Numbered from the stretch's first letter, positions 18,572 to 30,783 are shown. The stretch is DNA of 64,000 nucleotides from Caulobacter sp. NIBR1757 (GCF_027912495.1 NZ_CP115463.1:3112501-3176500); one strand, 5' to 3'. The notes: generated from the letters alone by a model not told the origin. Translations and numbers: made by a program.

Positions 18572-19733
18572 CCGCCTTCCAGTCCATGGCGTTGCGCACC
18601 CGCCAGCTGACCGAGGGATGGTCGTAGAACAGAATCTCCTCCAGCTTGCCGGGGTTGGCGGCGCGGTATTCGATGGTCTTGACCAGGGCCTTGGCCAGGC
18701 CGTCGGGCTCGCGGGCGATCCGCAGGCTGTAGTTGTCGGCGTCGACCTCGGCGGTGCGGATCATGGTGTTCATGATCGGCGTGCCGAGCAGGCCCAGCAC
18801 CACCAGGATGGCGGTGAACACCGGATAGCCGGCGGGGTCGCTGATGCCGCGCACATCGGTGGCGCCGAGCAGGCGGGTGGCCAGCGGGAACAGCCGGTCG
18901 ACCAGGAAGAAGGCCAGGATCAGCAGCGGGATCATCAGGCCCAGCTGGATGAGGATGTGATAGCGGGCGTAGTGGCCCATCTCATGGCCGACGACGCCGC
19001 GCACCTCGGCGATGTCGGCGCCGGCCTTGAACATGGTGTCGCTCATCGCCACCCGGGCCGAGCCGAACAGGCCGGAGACGTTGGCGGTGTAGCGGTTGGA
19101 TTGCTTGGAGCCGTCATAGACGAAGATGCGGTCGGGCGAGATGCCGTTGGCGACGGCCATCTCGACGACGGTGTCGCGCACCGGTCCGGGCGGGGCCGGC
19201 TTGTAGTCGTTGAAGATCGGCTCGATGAGGATGGGCGAGGCCAGGATCAGCAGGGCCCCGACCGCCGCCGACAGGCCGGCGCCCCAGATCCACCAGGTCT
19301 TCGGGGCGGCGCGCAGCAGGGCGTAGAACAGCATCAGCAGGACCGAGCCGACGACCAGGCCCATGCCGGCCGAGATGGCCCATTCGGTCAGCCAGCCGGT
19401 GAGCGGCTGGCTGGTCAGGCCGTAGGATTTTTCGCGCCACCAGTTGGCGTAGATGTCCCAGGGCAGGGTCAGGACGGCGCTGATCGCCTGGGCGACGAGG
19501 ACGACGAGGAAGGCGGTGAGCCAGGGACGGCGGCGGCGGCCCTCGATGCGGGTCCGCAGGCGGGCGAGGACGCCGGACTTCAGCAGGATGAACACGATGG
19601 CCAGGGAGACCAGCGTCCCCCAGAGGAGCAGCCAGTGGCCGCCCTGCGTGTAGGCGACCGCCTTGGCGTGGCCCTCCGGCGGCAGGGCGGCAAGGTAGCG
19701 CGCCGTCTCGGCGGCTGGATCGAATGTGGCCAT
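18534..19733 (-). CDS. M48 family zinc metallopeptidase (Ste24-like)
   Basis: Integral inner-membrane protease of 399 residues. There are about seven hydrophobic segments: one near the N-terminus (WLLLWGTLVSLAIVFILL), several in the middle, and two after the active site. Zinc motif is HEMGH in GVVGHEMGHYARYH, with a distal Glu in RTAEVDADNYS. Architecture matches CAAX-prenyl-protease/Ste24 type rather than HtpX. ATG 19733 has GGGGAGA before it. The 3' end overlaps epmB on the other strand. Probable membrane-protein quality control. Confidence 0.9.
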   Translation of the reverse strand: MATFDPAAETARYLAALPPEGHAKAVAYTQGGHWLLLWGTLVSLAIVFILLKSGVLARLRTRIEGRRRRPWLTAFLVVLVAQAISAVLTLPWDIYANWWREKSYGLTSQPLTGWLTEWAISAGMGLVVGSVLLMLFYALLRAAPKTWWIWGAGLSAAVGALLILASPILIEPIFNDYKPAPPGPVRDTVVEMAVANGISPDRIFVYDGSKQSNRYTANVSGLFGSARVAMSDTMFKAGADIAEVRGVVGHEMGHYARYHILIQLGLMIPLLILAFFLVDRLFPLATRLLGATDVRGISDPAGYPVFTAILVVLGLLGTPIMNTMIRTAEVDADNYSLRIAREPDGLAKALVKTIEYRAANPGKLEEILFYDHPSVSWRVRNAMDWKAANPSADKPASAR

Positions 19734-19822
19734 TGGTGTCTCCCCGAACTGGGCGGATGAGGGCACGGGTTGCGGGCGCTGTCAGGTGAATTCGCGGACA
19801 GGGTGGAACGCGATAGACGGTG

Positions 19823-20006
19823 TTTCGCTCTCCGCCCCCGCGAGGGGGCGGAGGACGGTTCGGAGCGTGAGCGACGGACCAGGAGGCGGGGCCGCGCCGG
19901 CGGTTGGGGTTAGCGTTCCACCGCCGGTGGGCGACCCCCTCGGTTTGGCTCGCTTGCAGCGCTCGCCAAAGCCACTCCCCCATTTTTCAAATGGGGGAGA
20001 GCGAAC
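19823..20006. repeat. Intergenic inverted repeat, diverged copy
   Basis: Between the M48 gene start and the ppdK stop. Outer ends match as TTTCGCTCTCC / GGGGGAGAGCGAA. The left arm has hairpin CTCCGCCCCCGCGAGGGGGCGG; the right has CTCCCCCATTTTTCAAATGG and its complement. Each is followed inward by a GAGCG-type stretch. Bodies of the two arms are only loosely similar, so this is a decayed or distinct family with the same general plan as the other elements. Confidence 0.6.
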
Positions 20007-20025
20007 ACTTTACGCCGCCGTCGGA

Positions 20026-22692
<2,667 letters not shown>

Positions 22693-22820
22693 CAAGCCGT
22701 CCTCAAAAAGCATCGCGATTCCGAAGGCCCGTTCGGATGGGGGTCAGATACATGGCCGGAGCGTCGGGGGGAACACCCTCAGGGCCGGGATTGATCCCGC
22801 GAGGCGGCAAAAGGTCGGCC

Positions 22821-23097
22821 TATCGAAGCGGCAGGCCATTATACCGCCGGCGCGAGACCTACAAAACAAGGCGACGCGTTCCCGGAGCGTGAGTGAAACG
22901 GCGCGAAGGCCCGAGCCCGTAGGCTTTGGCGTTGTTCGAGGCTCGGCGGATGTAGTCCGGACTGTAGGTCGGTGTGTAGGCTGAGGCGCTGTGTTTGTGG
23001 GGCGGATTGCGGTCGCGGCGACCTACGGGGCGGGCTGGAGTATGGTCAGAGGCACGGCGAAGGGCGTCCGGACAGATGAATATGTCTAGACATATTC
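22821..23097. other. Paired intergenic element, copy 1 (motif + 20-bp palindrome)
   Basis: A 277-bp non-coding segment in the 604-bp gap between the ppdK start and the glyS stop. It begins TATCGAAGCGG, then CCATTATACC, and ends with the perfect palindrome GAATATGTCTAGACATATTC at 23078-23097. A second segment at 38351-38600 has the same two ends in the same order, but the interior is not alike. On the minus strand the left motif reads as a TATAAT-type -10. Nature unknown: regulatory, small-RNA or mobile-element remnant. Confidence 0.6.
22838..22843 (-). promoter_or_regulatory. Possible -10 hexamer upstream of ppdK
   Basis: On the minus strand this reads TATAAT, with weak -35 candidates (TTTTGT or TTGTAG) 15-17 bp upstream. 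It would give a ppdK leader of roughly 140 nt. The same hexamer occurs at 38368-38373, where no minus-strand gene start lies nearby, so it may belong to the repeated element rather than be a ppdK promoter. Confidence 0.3.
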
Positions 23098-23122
23098 GGT
23101 AAGTCGTTGATATCGCGCATTT

Positions 23123-23294
23123 CCTCCCTCCCCGAATGGGGAGGGCAGGCGCGCGTTGCGCGCCGGGTGGGGCAGTGGATCACCGGCCCCCGCCGGTTTG
23201 GCTTCTCAGGGGACTGTCACGACTGTCTCGAACCGACTTCCCCACCCGACGCGCGTAACCGCGCGTCTGCCCTCCCCAATTCGGGGAGGGAGGG
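23123..23294. repeat. Intergenic inverted repeat, family B
   Basis: A 172-bp palindrome abutting the glyS stop. Each arm has an outer hairpin, CCCTCCCC-gaat-GGGGAGGG, and a second hairpin. In the left arm this is GGCGCGC-GTT-GCGCGCC. In the complement of the right arm it is GACGCGCG-GTTA-CGCGCGTC. The second stem differs between arms yet stays fully paired. It may also end glyS transcription. Confidence 0.85.
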
Positions 23295-23296
23295 CG

Positions 23297-25303
23297 CTAC
23301 CCGGCCACCAGCGAGAAGTCGGCGACCTTGCCCATGGCGGACTGGACCTGTTGCAGGAGCAGCAGGCGGTTGGTCCGCTCCTCCGGGACGTCCGAGTTGA
23401 CCAGCACCTTTTCGAAGAAGGCGTCCACCGGCGCGCGCAGAGCGGCCAGGGCGGTCATGGCCGCCGTGTAGTCTTCGGCGGCCAGCGCGGGCTCAAGCTT
23501 GAGAGACAGCGCCAGGACCGCCTGGATGAGCGCCTGCTCCTCCGGCGGACCGGCGGACTCGACCAGCGTTCCCGTCGGCAGAGCGCCCTTCTTCTCCTCG
23601 GCCTTGAGGATGTTGGCGGCGCGGCGGTAGCCGGCCAGCAGGTTGGCGCCGTCGTCGGTCTTCAGGAAACCGTCGAGGGCCTCGACCCGGGCGACGATGC
23701 GGACGAGGTCGTCGTCGTTGAGGGCGAAGACGGCGTCGACGAGGTCGAAGCGCTTGCCCTGGTCGCGCAGGGTGACCTTCAAGCGGTCGGCGAAGAAGGG
23801 CATCAGGTCGTTGGCCCTGACGCCGCTGACCGTGTTGAGCGCCAGACGCTTGCCGGACTCAAGGATGATGCGGATGACCCCGAGCGCCGCGCGACGCAGG
23901 GCGTAGGGGTCCTTCGAGCCGGTCGGCTTCTCGTCGATGGAGAAGAAGCCGACGAGGGTGTCCAGCTTGTCCGCCAGCGCCACGGCGATGCTGACCGGCG
24001 CGGTCGGCACGGAGTCGCCGGGGCCCTGCGGCCGGTAGTGGTCGCGGATGGCGTCGGCCAGCACGGCATCGAGTCCGTCGGCATTCGCGTAGTAGCGGCC
24101 CATGACCCCCTGCAGTTCGGGGAACTCGCCGACCATCTGGCTGGCGAGGTCGGCTTTGGCGAGGCGAGCGGCTTTCTCGGCCGTGTCGGGGTCGGCGCCG
24201 ACCAGCGGCGCGATCTCGCGGGCCAGGGCGGCGATGCGCTCGACGCGCTCAGCCATGGTTCCGAGCTTGGCGTGGAAAGTCACGCCTGACAGTTTTTCCA
24301 GCCAGGCGTCGAAGCCGCTCTTGCGGTCCTCGTCCCAGAAGAACCGCGCGTCGCTCAGCCGCGCCGACAGCACCTTGGCGTTGCCGGCGGCGATGACCTT
24401 GCCGCCGTCGTCGGCGGCGATGTTGGCGACGACCAGGAAGTGCGGGGCCAGCTTGCCGGTCGCGGGGTCGCGGACGGCGAAATACTTCTGGTGGGTGCGC
24501 ATGGAGGTGCGGATGACCTCCGGCGGCAGGTCGAGGAAGGCAGGATCCATGTCGCCCAGGATCGGCACCGGCCATTCGGCGAGGCCGGCGACCTCGTCCA
24601 GCAGGCCCTCGTCCTCGACCAGTTCGAGGTTGCGGGCGAAGCAGAGGGTGCGGGCGCCCTCGAGGATGCGTTCCTTGCGCTCCTCGGCGTCGAGCACGAC
24701 GTAGTGGCCCAGCAGGGCCTCGCGGTATTCGTCGAAGTCGCGGGCGCGGAACACCTGGCCGCTGCCCATGAAGCGGTGGCCCTGGCTGAGGTCGCCGGCC
24801 TCCAGGCCTTCGAAGCTGATCGGCACGATCTCGCGGTCGAAGACGCAGAGGATGCGCTGCAGCGGGCGCACCCAGCGCAGCTTGCCGCTGCCCCAGGTCA
24901 TCGATTTGGGCCACGGGAAGTTCCGCACCGTCGCCTCGACCAGCTCGGCGATGATCTCGGTGGTCGGGCGGCCGGCGGTCTGGATGCGGCCGAACCAGAC
25001 GCCGTCGCGTTCGGTCAGCTGCTCACGGGTCAGGCCGGTCTTGCGCAGGAAGCCGTCGATGGCCTGGTCGGGCGAGCCGACACGGGGGCCTTTGACCTCT
25101 TCGTCACGGTCGGCCTGGGCGACCGGCAGGCCTTCGATGACCAGGGCCAGGCGACGCGGACCGGCGAAGGCCTTCATGCCCTCGCTGATCAGGCCGGCGG
25201 CGGACAGGCCATCGCGGACCATGCGTTCGAGATCGCGCGCGGCCTGGGCCTGCATGCGCGCGGGGATTTCTTCGGAGAAGAGTTCGAGAAGCAGCTGGGG
25301 CAT
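23297..25303 (-). CDS. glyS: Glycyl-tRNA synthetase beta subunit
   Basis: Large subunit of the alpha2beta2 bacterial glycyl-tRNA synthetase; binds tRNA-Gly. It has 668 residues, close to family length, starting MPQLLLELFSEEIPARM. It carries an HD-like region and a C-terminal anticodon-binding domain (ALAALRAPVDAFFEKVLV with NSDVPEERTNRL). It lies 5 bp after glyQ. The ATG at 25303 fits the conserved N-terminus. Confidence 0.96.
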   Translation of the reverse strand: MPQLLLELFSEEIPARMQAQAARDLERMVRDGLSAAGLISEGMKAFAGPRRLALVIEGLPVAQADRDEEVKGPRVGSPDQAIDGFLRKTGLTREQLTERDGVWFGRIQTAGRPTTEIIAELVEATVRNFPWPKSMTWGSGKLRWVRPLQRILCVFDREIVPISFEGLEAGDLSQGHRFMGSGQVFRARDFDEYREALLGHYVVLDAEERKERILEGARTLCFARNLELVEDEGLLDEVAGLAEWPVPILGDMDPAFLDLPPEVIRTSMRTHQKYFAVRDPATGKLAPHFLVVANIAADDGGKVIAAGNAKVLSARLSDARFFWDEDRKSGFDAWLEKLSGVTFHAKLGTMAERVERIAALAREIAPLVGADPDTAEKAARLAKADLASQMVGEFPELQGVMGRYYANADGLDAVLADAIRDHYRPQGPGDSVPTAPVSIAVALADKLDTLVGFFSIDEKPTGSKDPYALRRAALGVIRIILESGKRLALNTVSGVRANDLMPFFADRLKVTLRDQGKRFDLVDAVFALNDDDLVRIVARVEALDGFLKTDDGANLLAGYRRAANILKAEEKKGALPTGTLVESAGPPEEQALIQAVLALSLKLEPALAAEDYTAAMTALAALRAPVDAFFEKVLVNSDVPEERTNRLLLLQQVQSAMGKVADFSLVAG

Positions 25304-25308
25304 TGGTC

Positions 25309-26199
25309 TTACGCGGCTTCCTGCTGCTTCAGCCATTCGCTGGCGCAGAGTTTACAGAGGTCACGGATGCGGCCGATGTAGCTGGCGCGCTCGGCCACGG
25401 CGATGGCGCCGCGGGCGTTCATGACGTTGAAGAGGTGGCTGGCCTTCAGCACATGGTCATAGGCCGGCAGGACCAGCTTCTGGCCCTGCGGTCCGACGCC
25501 GACCTCCAGGATGCGGACAACCTGGCGCTCCATGTCCTCGAACTGGCGCTTGAGGGTGTCGACGTCGGCGACCTCGAAATTGTAGGCGCTCATCTGGCGC
25601 TCGTTTTCGAGGAAGACCTCGCCGTAGCTCATGCCGCGATCGTTGAACGGCAGGTCGTAGACGTTGTCGACGCCGAAGACGTACATCGCCAGCCGCTCGA
25701 GGCCGTAGGTCAGCTCGCCTGCGACGGGGTTCACGTCGAGGCCGCCGACCTGCTGCATGTAGGTGTATTGCGACACCTCCATGCCGTCGCACCAGACCTC
25801 CCAGCCGAGGCCCCAGGCCCCGACCGTGGGGTTCTCCCAGTCGTCCTCGACGAAGCGGATGTCGTGCAGGCGGGCGTCCAGGCCGATGGCGGCCAGGGAG
25901 CCCAGGTAGAGGTCCTGCATGTCCGGCGGGTTGGGCTTCAAGAGCACCTGGTACTGGTAGTAATGCTGCAGCCGGTTGGGGTTTTCGCCATAGCGGCCGT
26001 CGCCCGGGCGGCGGCTGGGCTGGACGTAGGCGGCGCTCCACGGCTTCGGGCCCAGCGCGCGCAGCACCGTGGCCGGGTGCAGGGTCCCTGCCCCGACCTC
26101 GATGTCGTGCGGCTGCAGGATCACGCAACCTCGGTCGCTCCAGTAGTTGTGGAGCGTCAGGATCAGGCCCTGGAAGGAGGTCGGTTTGGCGGCAATCAT
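25309..26199 (-). CDS. glyQ: Glycyl-tRNA synthetase alpha subunit
   Basis: Catalytic class II subunit, 296 residues. Conserved segments include [12 protein letters not shown] near the N-terminus, [15 protein letters not shown], then [18 protein letters not shown] and TYMQQVGG. It starts at ATG 26199, just after the terminator of the upstream gene. It forms the glyQ-glyS operon. Confidence 0.96.
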   Translation of the reverse strand: MIAAKPTSFQGLILTLHNYWSDRGCVILQPHDIEVGAGTLHPATVLRALGPKPWSAAYVQPSRRPGDGRYGENPNRLQHYYQYQVLLKPNPPDMQDLYLGSLAAIGLDARLHDIRFVEDDWENPTVGAWGLGWEVWCDGMEVSQYTYMQQVGGLDVNPVAGELTYGLERLAMYVFGVDNVYDLPFNDRGMSYGEVFLENERQMSAYNFEVADVDTLKRQFEDMERQVVRILEVGVGPQGQKLVLPAYDHVLKASHLFNVMNARGAIAVAERASYIGRIRDLCKLCASEWLKQQEAA

Positions 26200-26218
26200 G
26201 GTGTCTGTTCGCAGGCGC

Positions 26219-26251
26219 AAAAAAAGTCGGCGGACCATAGGGCCCGCCGAC
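26219..26251 (-). terminator. Intrinsic terminator after the fasciclin gene
   Basis: On the minus strand, an 8-bp stem GTCGGCGG / CCGCCGAC with a 10-base loop is followed directly by seven Ts. It lies 26 bp past the fasciclin stop and just before glyQ, separating the two units. Confidence 0.85.
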
Positions 26252-26276
26252 TTCAGCTTCAACACTGCTTAGAGGG

Positions 26277-27287
26277 TCAATTGCCCTTGGCGGCCGTCCG
26301 CTTGCCGGCCCGCGATTGCGGCGGGTACTTGGCGCGGTTCTCGGCGGTGTCCAGCACCGGGCCGTTGGTGACCTGGGCCGGCTCGGCGGCAGCGGCGGCG
26401 ACCGCCGTGGCCGGGGCCATGCCGGGCTCGGTCGGGACCGCGACCGGCGCCGCGGTGGCCGGTTCGGCCGGGGCGGCGGGATCGGCCGGCGCGCCGGTCA
26501 TCGGATCGGTGGCGTTGGGATCGGCCGGGTCAGCCGGCGGGGCGGTGGCCGGGGTCATGCCGGCATCGGTCGGCTGATCGGTCGCCGCCGGCTGCTGCCA
26601 GCTGGCGCGGATGACCCGGCCCTGCGGCATGTCGGTGGTCATGTTGGCGGCGACCGGCGTGCCGGTCGGCGTCAGCACCTTGTCGACCACATGGATCAGG
26701 CCGTTGGTCGCCCTCACGTCAGCCTGGGTAACCGTGGCGGGACCCACCGTGAAGGCGGCGCCACTGTTGTCGAGCACGATTTCGGGGCCGGCCACGGTGG
26801 CGACCTTGCCGGCGTTTTCCTTGACCTTGGTCGAGTCGATGGGGGCGTTGATCAGGTGGTAGGTCAGCAGCTTCTGCAGCTCCTGGGGATTTTCCTCCAG
26901 CCGCTTCAGCTCGCCGGCCGGCAGGGCCGCGAAGGCCGCGTCGGTGGGGGCGAACAGGGTCAGGTTCTTGTTGGTCTTGATCAGGGTGGTGAGGTTGGTC
27001 TCGTCGAGCGTGCGCAGCAGGACGGTGAACTGGCCCGAGGCTTTCAGGGTGTCGACGATATCGCCCTTGGCGACCACGGCGGCGGGGGCGGCGGGCGTCG
27101 TCGCCGGAGCCGGGGTTGCGGCGGGCGGGGTGGCGGCGGGCGGCGTCGCGGCCGTCGGCGGCGCGGCGGGCTGGGCGGTCGGCTTGGGCGCCGCAGGCGT
27201 GGCGGGAGCGGCGGTCTGGGCCAGGGCGGCCCCGCCGGCCAGCAGGCTGATCGCGGCGGCGGCGGTGAGCAGGGTCGATTTGGTCAT
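26277..27287 (-). CDS. Fasciclin (FAS1) domain exported protein
   Basis: A 336-residue exported protein. Signal peptide (MTKSTLLTAAAAISLLAGG, cleaved near ALAQ), a long Ala/Pro/Thr linker, then one FAS1 domain from about residue 75 to 215 (DIVDTLKASGQFTVLL, LTLFAPTDAAFAALP, GLIHVVDKVLTP). A second Pro/Ala-rich linker is followed by a C-terminal tail containing NGPVLDTAENRAKYPP and SRAGKRTAA, ending GN. The same tail ends the next gene downstream in sequence and, in diverged form, the third. FAS1 domains act in cell adhesion in other organisms. The tail function is unknown. Confidence 0.9.
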   Translation of the reverse strand: MTKSTLLTAAAAISLLAGGAALAQTAAPATPAAPKPTAQPAAPPTAATPPAATPPAATPAPATTPAAPAAVVAKGDIVDTLKASGQFTVLLRTLDETNLTTLIKTNKNLTLFAPTDAAFAALPAGELKRLEENPQELQKLLTYHLINAPIDSTKVKENAGKVATVAGPEIVLDNSGAAFTVGPATVTQADVRATNGLIHVVDKVLTPTGTPVAANMTTDMPQGRVIRASWQQPAATDQPTDAGMTPATAPPADPADPNATDPMTGAPADPAAPAEPATAAPVAVPTEPGMAPATAVAAAAAEPAQVTNGPVLDTAENRAKYPPQSRAGKRTAAKGN

Positions 27288-27379
27288 GGGAAGTCCTTTC
27301 CGGGTCTTTCGGGGAGGTGACGCAATGCGGCGGACAGCCTGATCGAGGGATCGCCCGCCTGGGGTGTATTGGAAGGCCG

Positions 27380-27757
27380 CTAGTTGCCGACCGCGGCGGT
27401 GCGCTTGCCGGCCCGCGATTGCGGCGGGTACTTGGCGCGGTTTTCGGCGGTGTCGAGCACCGGTCCGTTGGTGACCAGAGCCGGCTCCGCGGAGGCGATG
27501 GCGACGGCATAGGCCGGGTCGGTCATCGGCGTGGCCGGAGTGGCGGCGCGGGCCCCTTCGACCTTCCGCTGTTGTTCGGCGGCGCGCATCTCGTCGTTCC
27601 GGTCGAAGGTCGAGCGCTTCTGATTGGGGGCGATCGGGCCGCTCGGGGTGGTGGTCTGGGTCGGCGGGGCCGGATCCTGGACCGACTGGGCGGTGGCCTG
27701 GGCAGCCATCAGGACGGTGGCCAGGGCGGCGGCGGAGAACAGGAGGTAGGGTTTCAT
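27380..27757 (-). CDS. Small exported protein with shared C-terminal tail
   Basis: A 125-residue protein. It has a signal peptide (MKPYLLFSAAALATVLMAAQ, cut near ATAQ), a low-complexity Pro/Thr middle with a charged FDRNDEMRAAEQQRK, then the tail NGPVLDTAENRAKYPP and SRAGKRTAA, ending VGN. The last 31 residues are almost identical to the end of the FAS1 protein, and the DNA differences there are mainly at third codon positions. The ATG at 27757 was chosen for the signal peptide. No recognised domain. Confidence 0.8.
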   Translation of the reverse strand: MKPYLLFSAAALATVLMAAQATAQSVQDPAPPTQTTTPSGPIAPNQKRSTFDRNDEMRAAEQQRKVEGARAATPATPMTDPAYAVAIASAEPALVTNGPVLDTAENRAKYPPQSRAGKRTAAVGN

Positions 27758-27823
27758 GACGCTATCCTTGAACACTTGCGCGGGAACAGGCGGCCGACGC
27801 ACGGTCGGCGGCGGAAGGACCGA

Positions 27824-28201
27824 TCAGTTGCCGAGGGCGCGAGTCTGCTTGCCGCCGTTGGAGTCCGGACCGCCGTAGGCGCGGCGGGTGGCGGGGGTGT
27901 CGGGCACCGGCGGGTTGGAGACGACGGTCGGATCGCCGGCCTTCAGCAGGTAGGCCTGCTCGACCGGGGTGAGCGAACTGGTGGGAATGCCGGCCGGCTG
28001 GGCGGCCTCAGCGGCCATCTCGTCCGGGTAACGCACGATCGGCGGCGGGGTCGGGGCGGTGACGTCCGTGCCACCGTCGCCGGGAACGGCGGCCTCCGGC
28101 GGCATGGGCTGGGTCTGAGCCAGGGCCGAGCCGGCCAGGGCGGCGCCGAACGACAGCACGGCCAGGGCCGCGGCGGTCTTCAGGACGGGGTTGGAACGCA
28201 T
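27824..28201 (-). CDS. Small exported protein with diverged shared tail
   Basis: A 125-residue exported protein. The signal peptide ends near SALAQ. A Pro-rich middle contains IVRYPDEMAAEA, and SLTPVEQAYLLKAGD precedes the tail NPPVPDTPATRRAYGG, then a Gly-rich GKQTRALGN. The tail aligns with those of the two neighbouring genes at the P-V-x-D-T, R, Y, G-K and G-N positions. A GAGGAA ribosome-binding site precedes ATG 28201. It is the first of three same-strand genes. Function unknown. Confidence 0.8.
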   Translation of the reverse strand: MRSNPVLKTAAALAVLSFGAALAGSALAQTQPMPPEAAVPGDGGTDVTAPTPPPIVRYPDEMAAEAAQPAGIPTSSLTPVEQAYLLKAGDPTVVSNPPVPDTPATRRAYGGPDSNGGKQTRALGN

Positions 28202-28320
28202 GGCTTCCTCGACGGTCTTGGTCCATCGCGAGATGAACCGGTGAGCCCCCCGTCGGCGGTTTCAGCGATTGCGGCCCTGAGTCGGTTGCCCACGATCACG
28301 CGTTCGTGAAGTCGCGGCGC

Positions 28321-28674
28321 CTATCGCCCTAGGAAGACGAAGGACGCCCCAAGCGCGATCAGGCCGAAGCCGACGAGGGTCTGCCAGCGGACCGGCTCGT
28401 TCAGATAGAAGGTCGAGAAGACGACGAAGACCACCAGGGTGATGACCTCCTGCATGGTCTTCAGCTGGGCCGTCGACCAGACGCCCGAGCCGATGCGGTT
28501 GGCGGGCACGGCCAGGGCGTACTCCGGCAGGGCGATCAGCCAGCTGGTCAGGATCGCCAGCCACAGGGCCGCGCCCTTGTGCTTGAGATGACCGTACCAG
28601 GCGAAGGTCATGAAGACGTTCGAGGCGATCAGCAGGCCGATGGGCGCCAGACGCGCGACCAGGGTCGAGGACAT
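28321..28674 (-). CDS. DMT-type small membrane protein (DUF486 family)
   Basis: A 117-residue inner-membrane protein with four hydrophobic segments, starting PIGLLIASNVFMTFAWYGHL and ending LVGFGLIALGASFVFLGR. It carries the pattern EYALAVPANRIG and STFYLNEPVRW typical of DUF486 proteins related to small multidrug-type transporters. Substrate unknown. It runs divergently from glnK, and the 223-bp gap should hold the glnK promoter. Confidence 0.85.
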   Translation of the reverse strand: MSSTLVARLAPIGLLIASNVFMTFAWYGHLKHKGAALWLAILTSWLIALPEYALAVPANRIGSGVWSTAQLKTMQEVITLVVFVVFSTFYLNEPVRWQTLVGFGLIALGASFVFLGR

Positions 28675-28741
28675 GATTTACTCCGTTGCGAGGGGCGCAG
28701 CTTACCCACGGAAACCCCCGGAATGGGCGCCTCATTTTTGA

Positions 28742-29236
<495 letters not shown>

Positions 29237-29259
29237 TCAAGAACACAGGGGATAAACCA

Positions 29260-30783
29260 ATGAAATCACTCAAGTTCGGCAGGTTGGCGGGGCTGATGCT
29301 CGCCGCCGCCATCGCCGGGGCGCCGATGGCCGCTCCGGCCTTCGCCCAGGAGGCCGCGCCGGCCGCCGCCGAAGCCGCTCCCGCGGCCCCGGCCGCCGAG
29401 GCCCCCGCCCCGGCTCCCGAAGTCGCGGCCCCCGCCGCCGCCGAGGAAGCGGCGCCGACGCCCGACAAGGGCGACACCACCTGGATGATGGTCTCCATGG
29501 TGCTGGTGCTGCTGATGATCGTGCCGGGTCTGGCGCTGTTCTACGGCGGCCTGGTGCGCTCCAAGAACATGCTCTCCATGCTGGTCCAGGTGACCACCGT
29601 GGCCTGCATCGGCATCATCGCCTGGGTGTTCTGGGGCTACAGCCTGGCCTTCACCGACGGCGGCGGACTGAACGCCTTCGTCGGCGGCCTCAGCAAGGTC
29701 GGCCTCAAGGGGGCGATCTTCGGCGCCGACGGGACCTTCACCAATGTGGAGACCTTCTCCAAGGGCGTGGTCATCCCCGAGCTGATCTTCGTGGCCTTCC
29801 AGGCAACCTTCGCGGCCATCACCGCCGCCCTGGTGCTCGGCGGCGTCGCCGAGCGCATGAAGTTCATGGCCGTGGTGGTGTTCGCCGTCCTGTGGCCGAT
29901 CCTCAGCTACTACCCGATGGCCCACATGGTCTGGTGGTGGGCGGGCGCCACCTCGGCGTTCGGCATGGATCCTGCGGAACTGACCAAGGGGGCTGGCCTG
30001 CTCTGGGGCTGGGGCGCCCTGGACTTCGCCGGCGGCACCGTGGTGCACATCAACGCCGGTATCGCCGCCCTGATGGGCTGCCTGATCCTCGGCAAGCGGA
30101 CGGGCTACCAGAAGGAGCCGATGCAACCCCACTCGCTCACCCTGACCATGGTCGGCGCGGGTCTGCTGTGGGTCGGCTGGTTCGGCTTCAACGCCGGCTC
30201 CAACCTGGAAGCCAACGGCTACGCGGGCCTCGCCCTGATCAACACCCTGGTGGCCACCGCCGCGGCGGGCGTCAGCTGGCTGATCGTCGAGCAGGTCACC
30301 CGCGGCAAGGCGTCCGGCCTGGGCCTGGCGTCCGGCATCGTCGCCGGCCTGGTGGCGGTCACCCCGGCCGCCGGCTTCGCCGGTCCGGTGGGCTCGATCA
30401 TTCTCGGCCTGATCGTCTCGCCGATCTGCGTCTTCTTCTGCTCGGTCGTGAAGAACGCGCTGAAGTATGACGACAGCCTTGACGCCTTCGGCATCCACGC
30501 CGTCGGCGGCATCGTCGGCGCCATCGCCACCGGCATCCTGGTCAACCCGGCCTTCGGGGGCGCCGGCCTGGTGGACTTCACCAAGGCCGCGGCCGCCGAA
30601 TACAACATGGGCGTCCAGGTGATGGCCCAGGTGAAGGCCGTCGGCGTCGCCGTGGTCTGGTCGGCCATCGCCTCGACCATCGTCTTCGTCCTGATCAAGT
30701 TCACCTTCGGCCTGCGCGTCAGCGCGGAAACCGAAGAGGACGGCCTGGACATCGCCGAGCACGGGGAGCGGGCCTACCACTAG
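29260..30783 (+). CDS. amtB: Ammonium transporter AmtB
   Basis: Inner-membrane trimeric ammonium channel, 507 residues. A signal peptide (to about AFAQ) is followed by an unusually long Ala/Pro/Glu-rich periplasmic segment of about 40 residues before the first membrane helix. There are eleven hydrophobic segments. The two pore histidines are in GTVVHINAG and FGIHAVGG. Typical TMVGAGLLWVGWFGFNAGS is present. It starts at ATG 29260 with AGGGGATAA ahead. It is in an operon with glnK. Confidence 0.95.
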   Translation: MKSLKFGRLAGLMLAAAIAGAPMAAPAFAQEAAPAAAEAAPAAPAAEAPAPAPEVAAPAAAEEAAPTPDKGDTTWMMVSMVLVLLMIVPGLALFYGGLVRSKNMLSMLVQVTTVACIGIIAWVFWGYSLAFTDGGGLNAFVGGLSKVGLKGAIFGADGTFTNVETFSKGVVIPELIFVAFQATFAAITAALVLGGVAERMKFMAVVVFAVLWPILSYYPMAHMVWWWAGATSAFGMDPAELTKGAGLLWGWGALDFAGGTVVHINAGIAALMGCLILGKRTGYQKEPMQPHSLTLTMVGAGLLWVGWFGFNAGSNLEANGYAGLALINTLVATAAAGVSWLIVEQVTRGKASGLGLASGIVAGLVAVTPAAGFAGPVGSIILGLIVSPICVFFCSVVKNALKYDDSLDAFGIHAVGGIVGAIATGILVNPAFGGAGLVDFTKAAAAEYNMGVQVMAQVKAVGVAVVWSAIASTIVFVLIKFTFGLRVSAETEEDGLDIAEHGERAYH

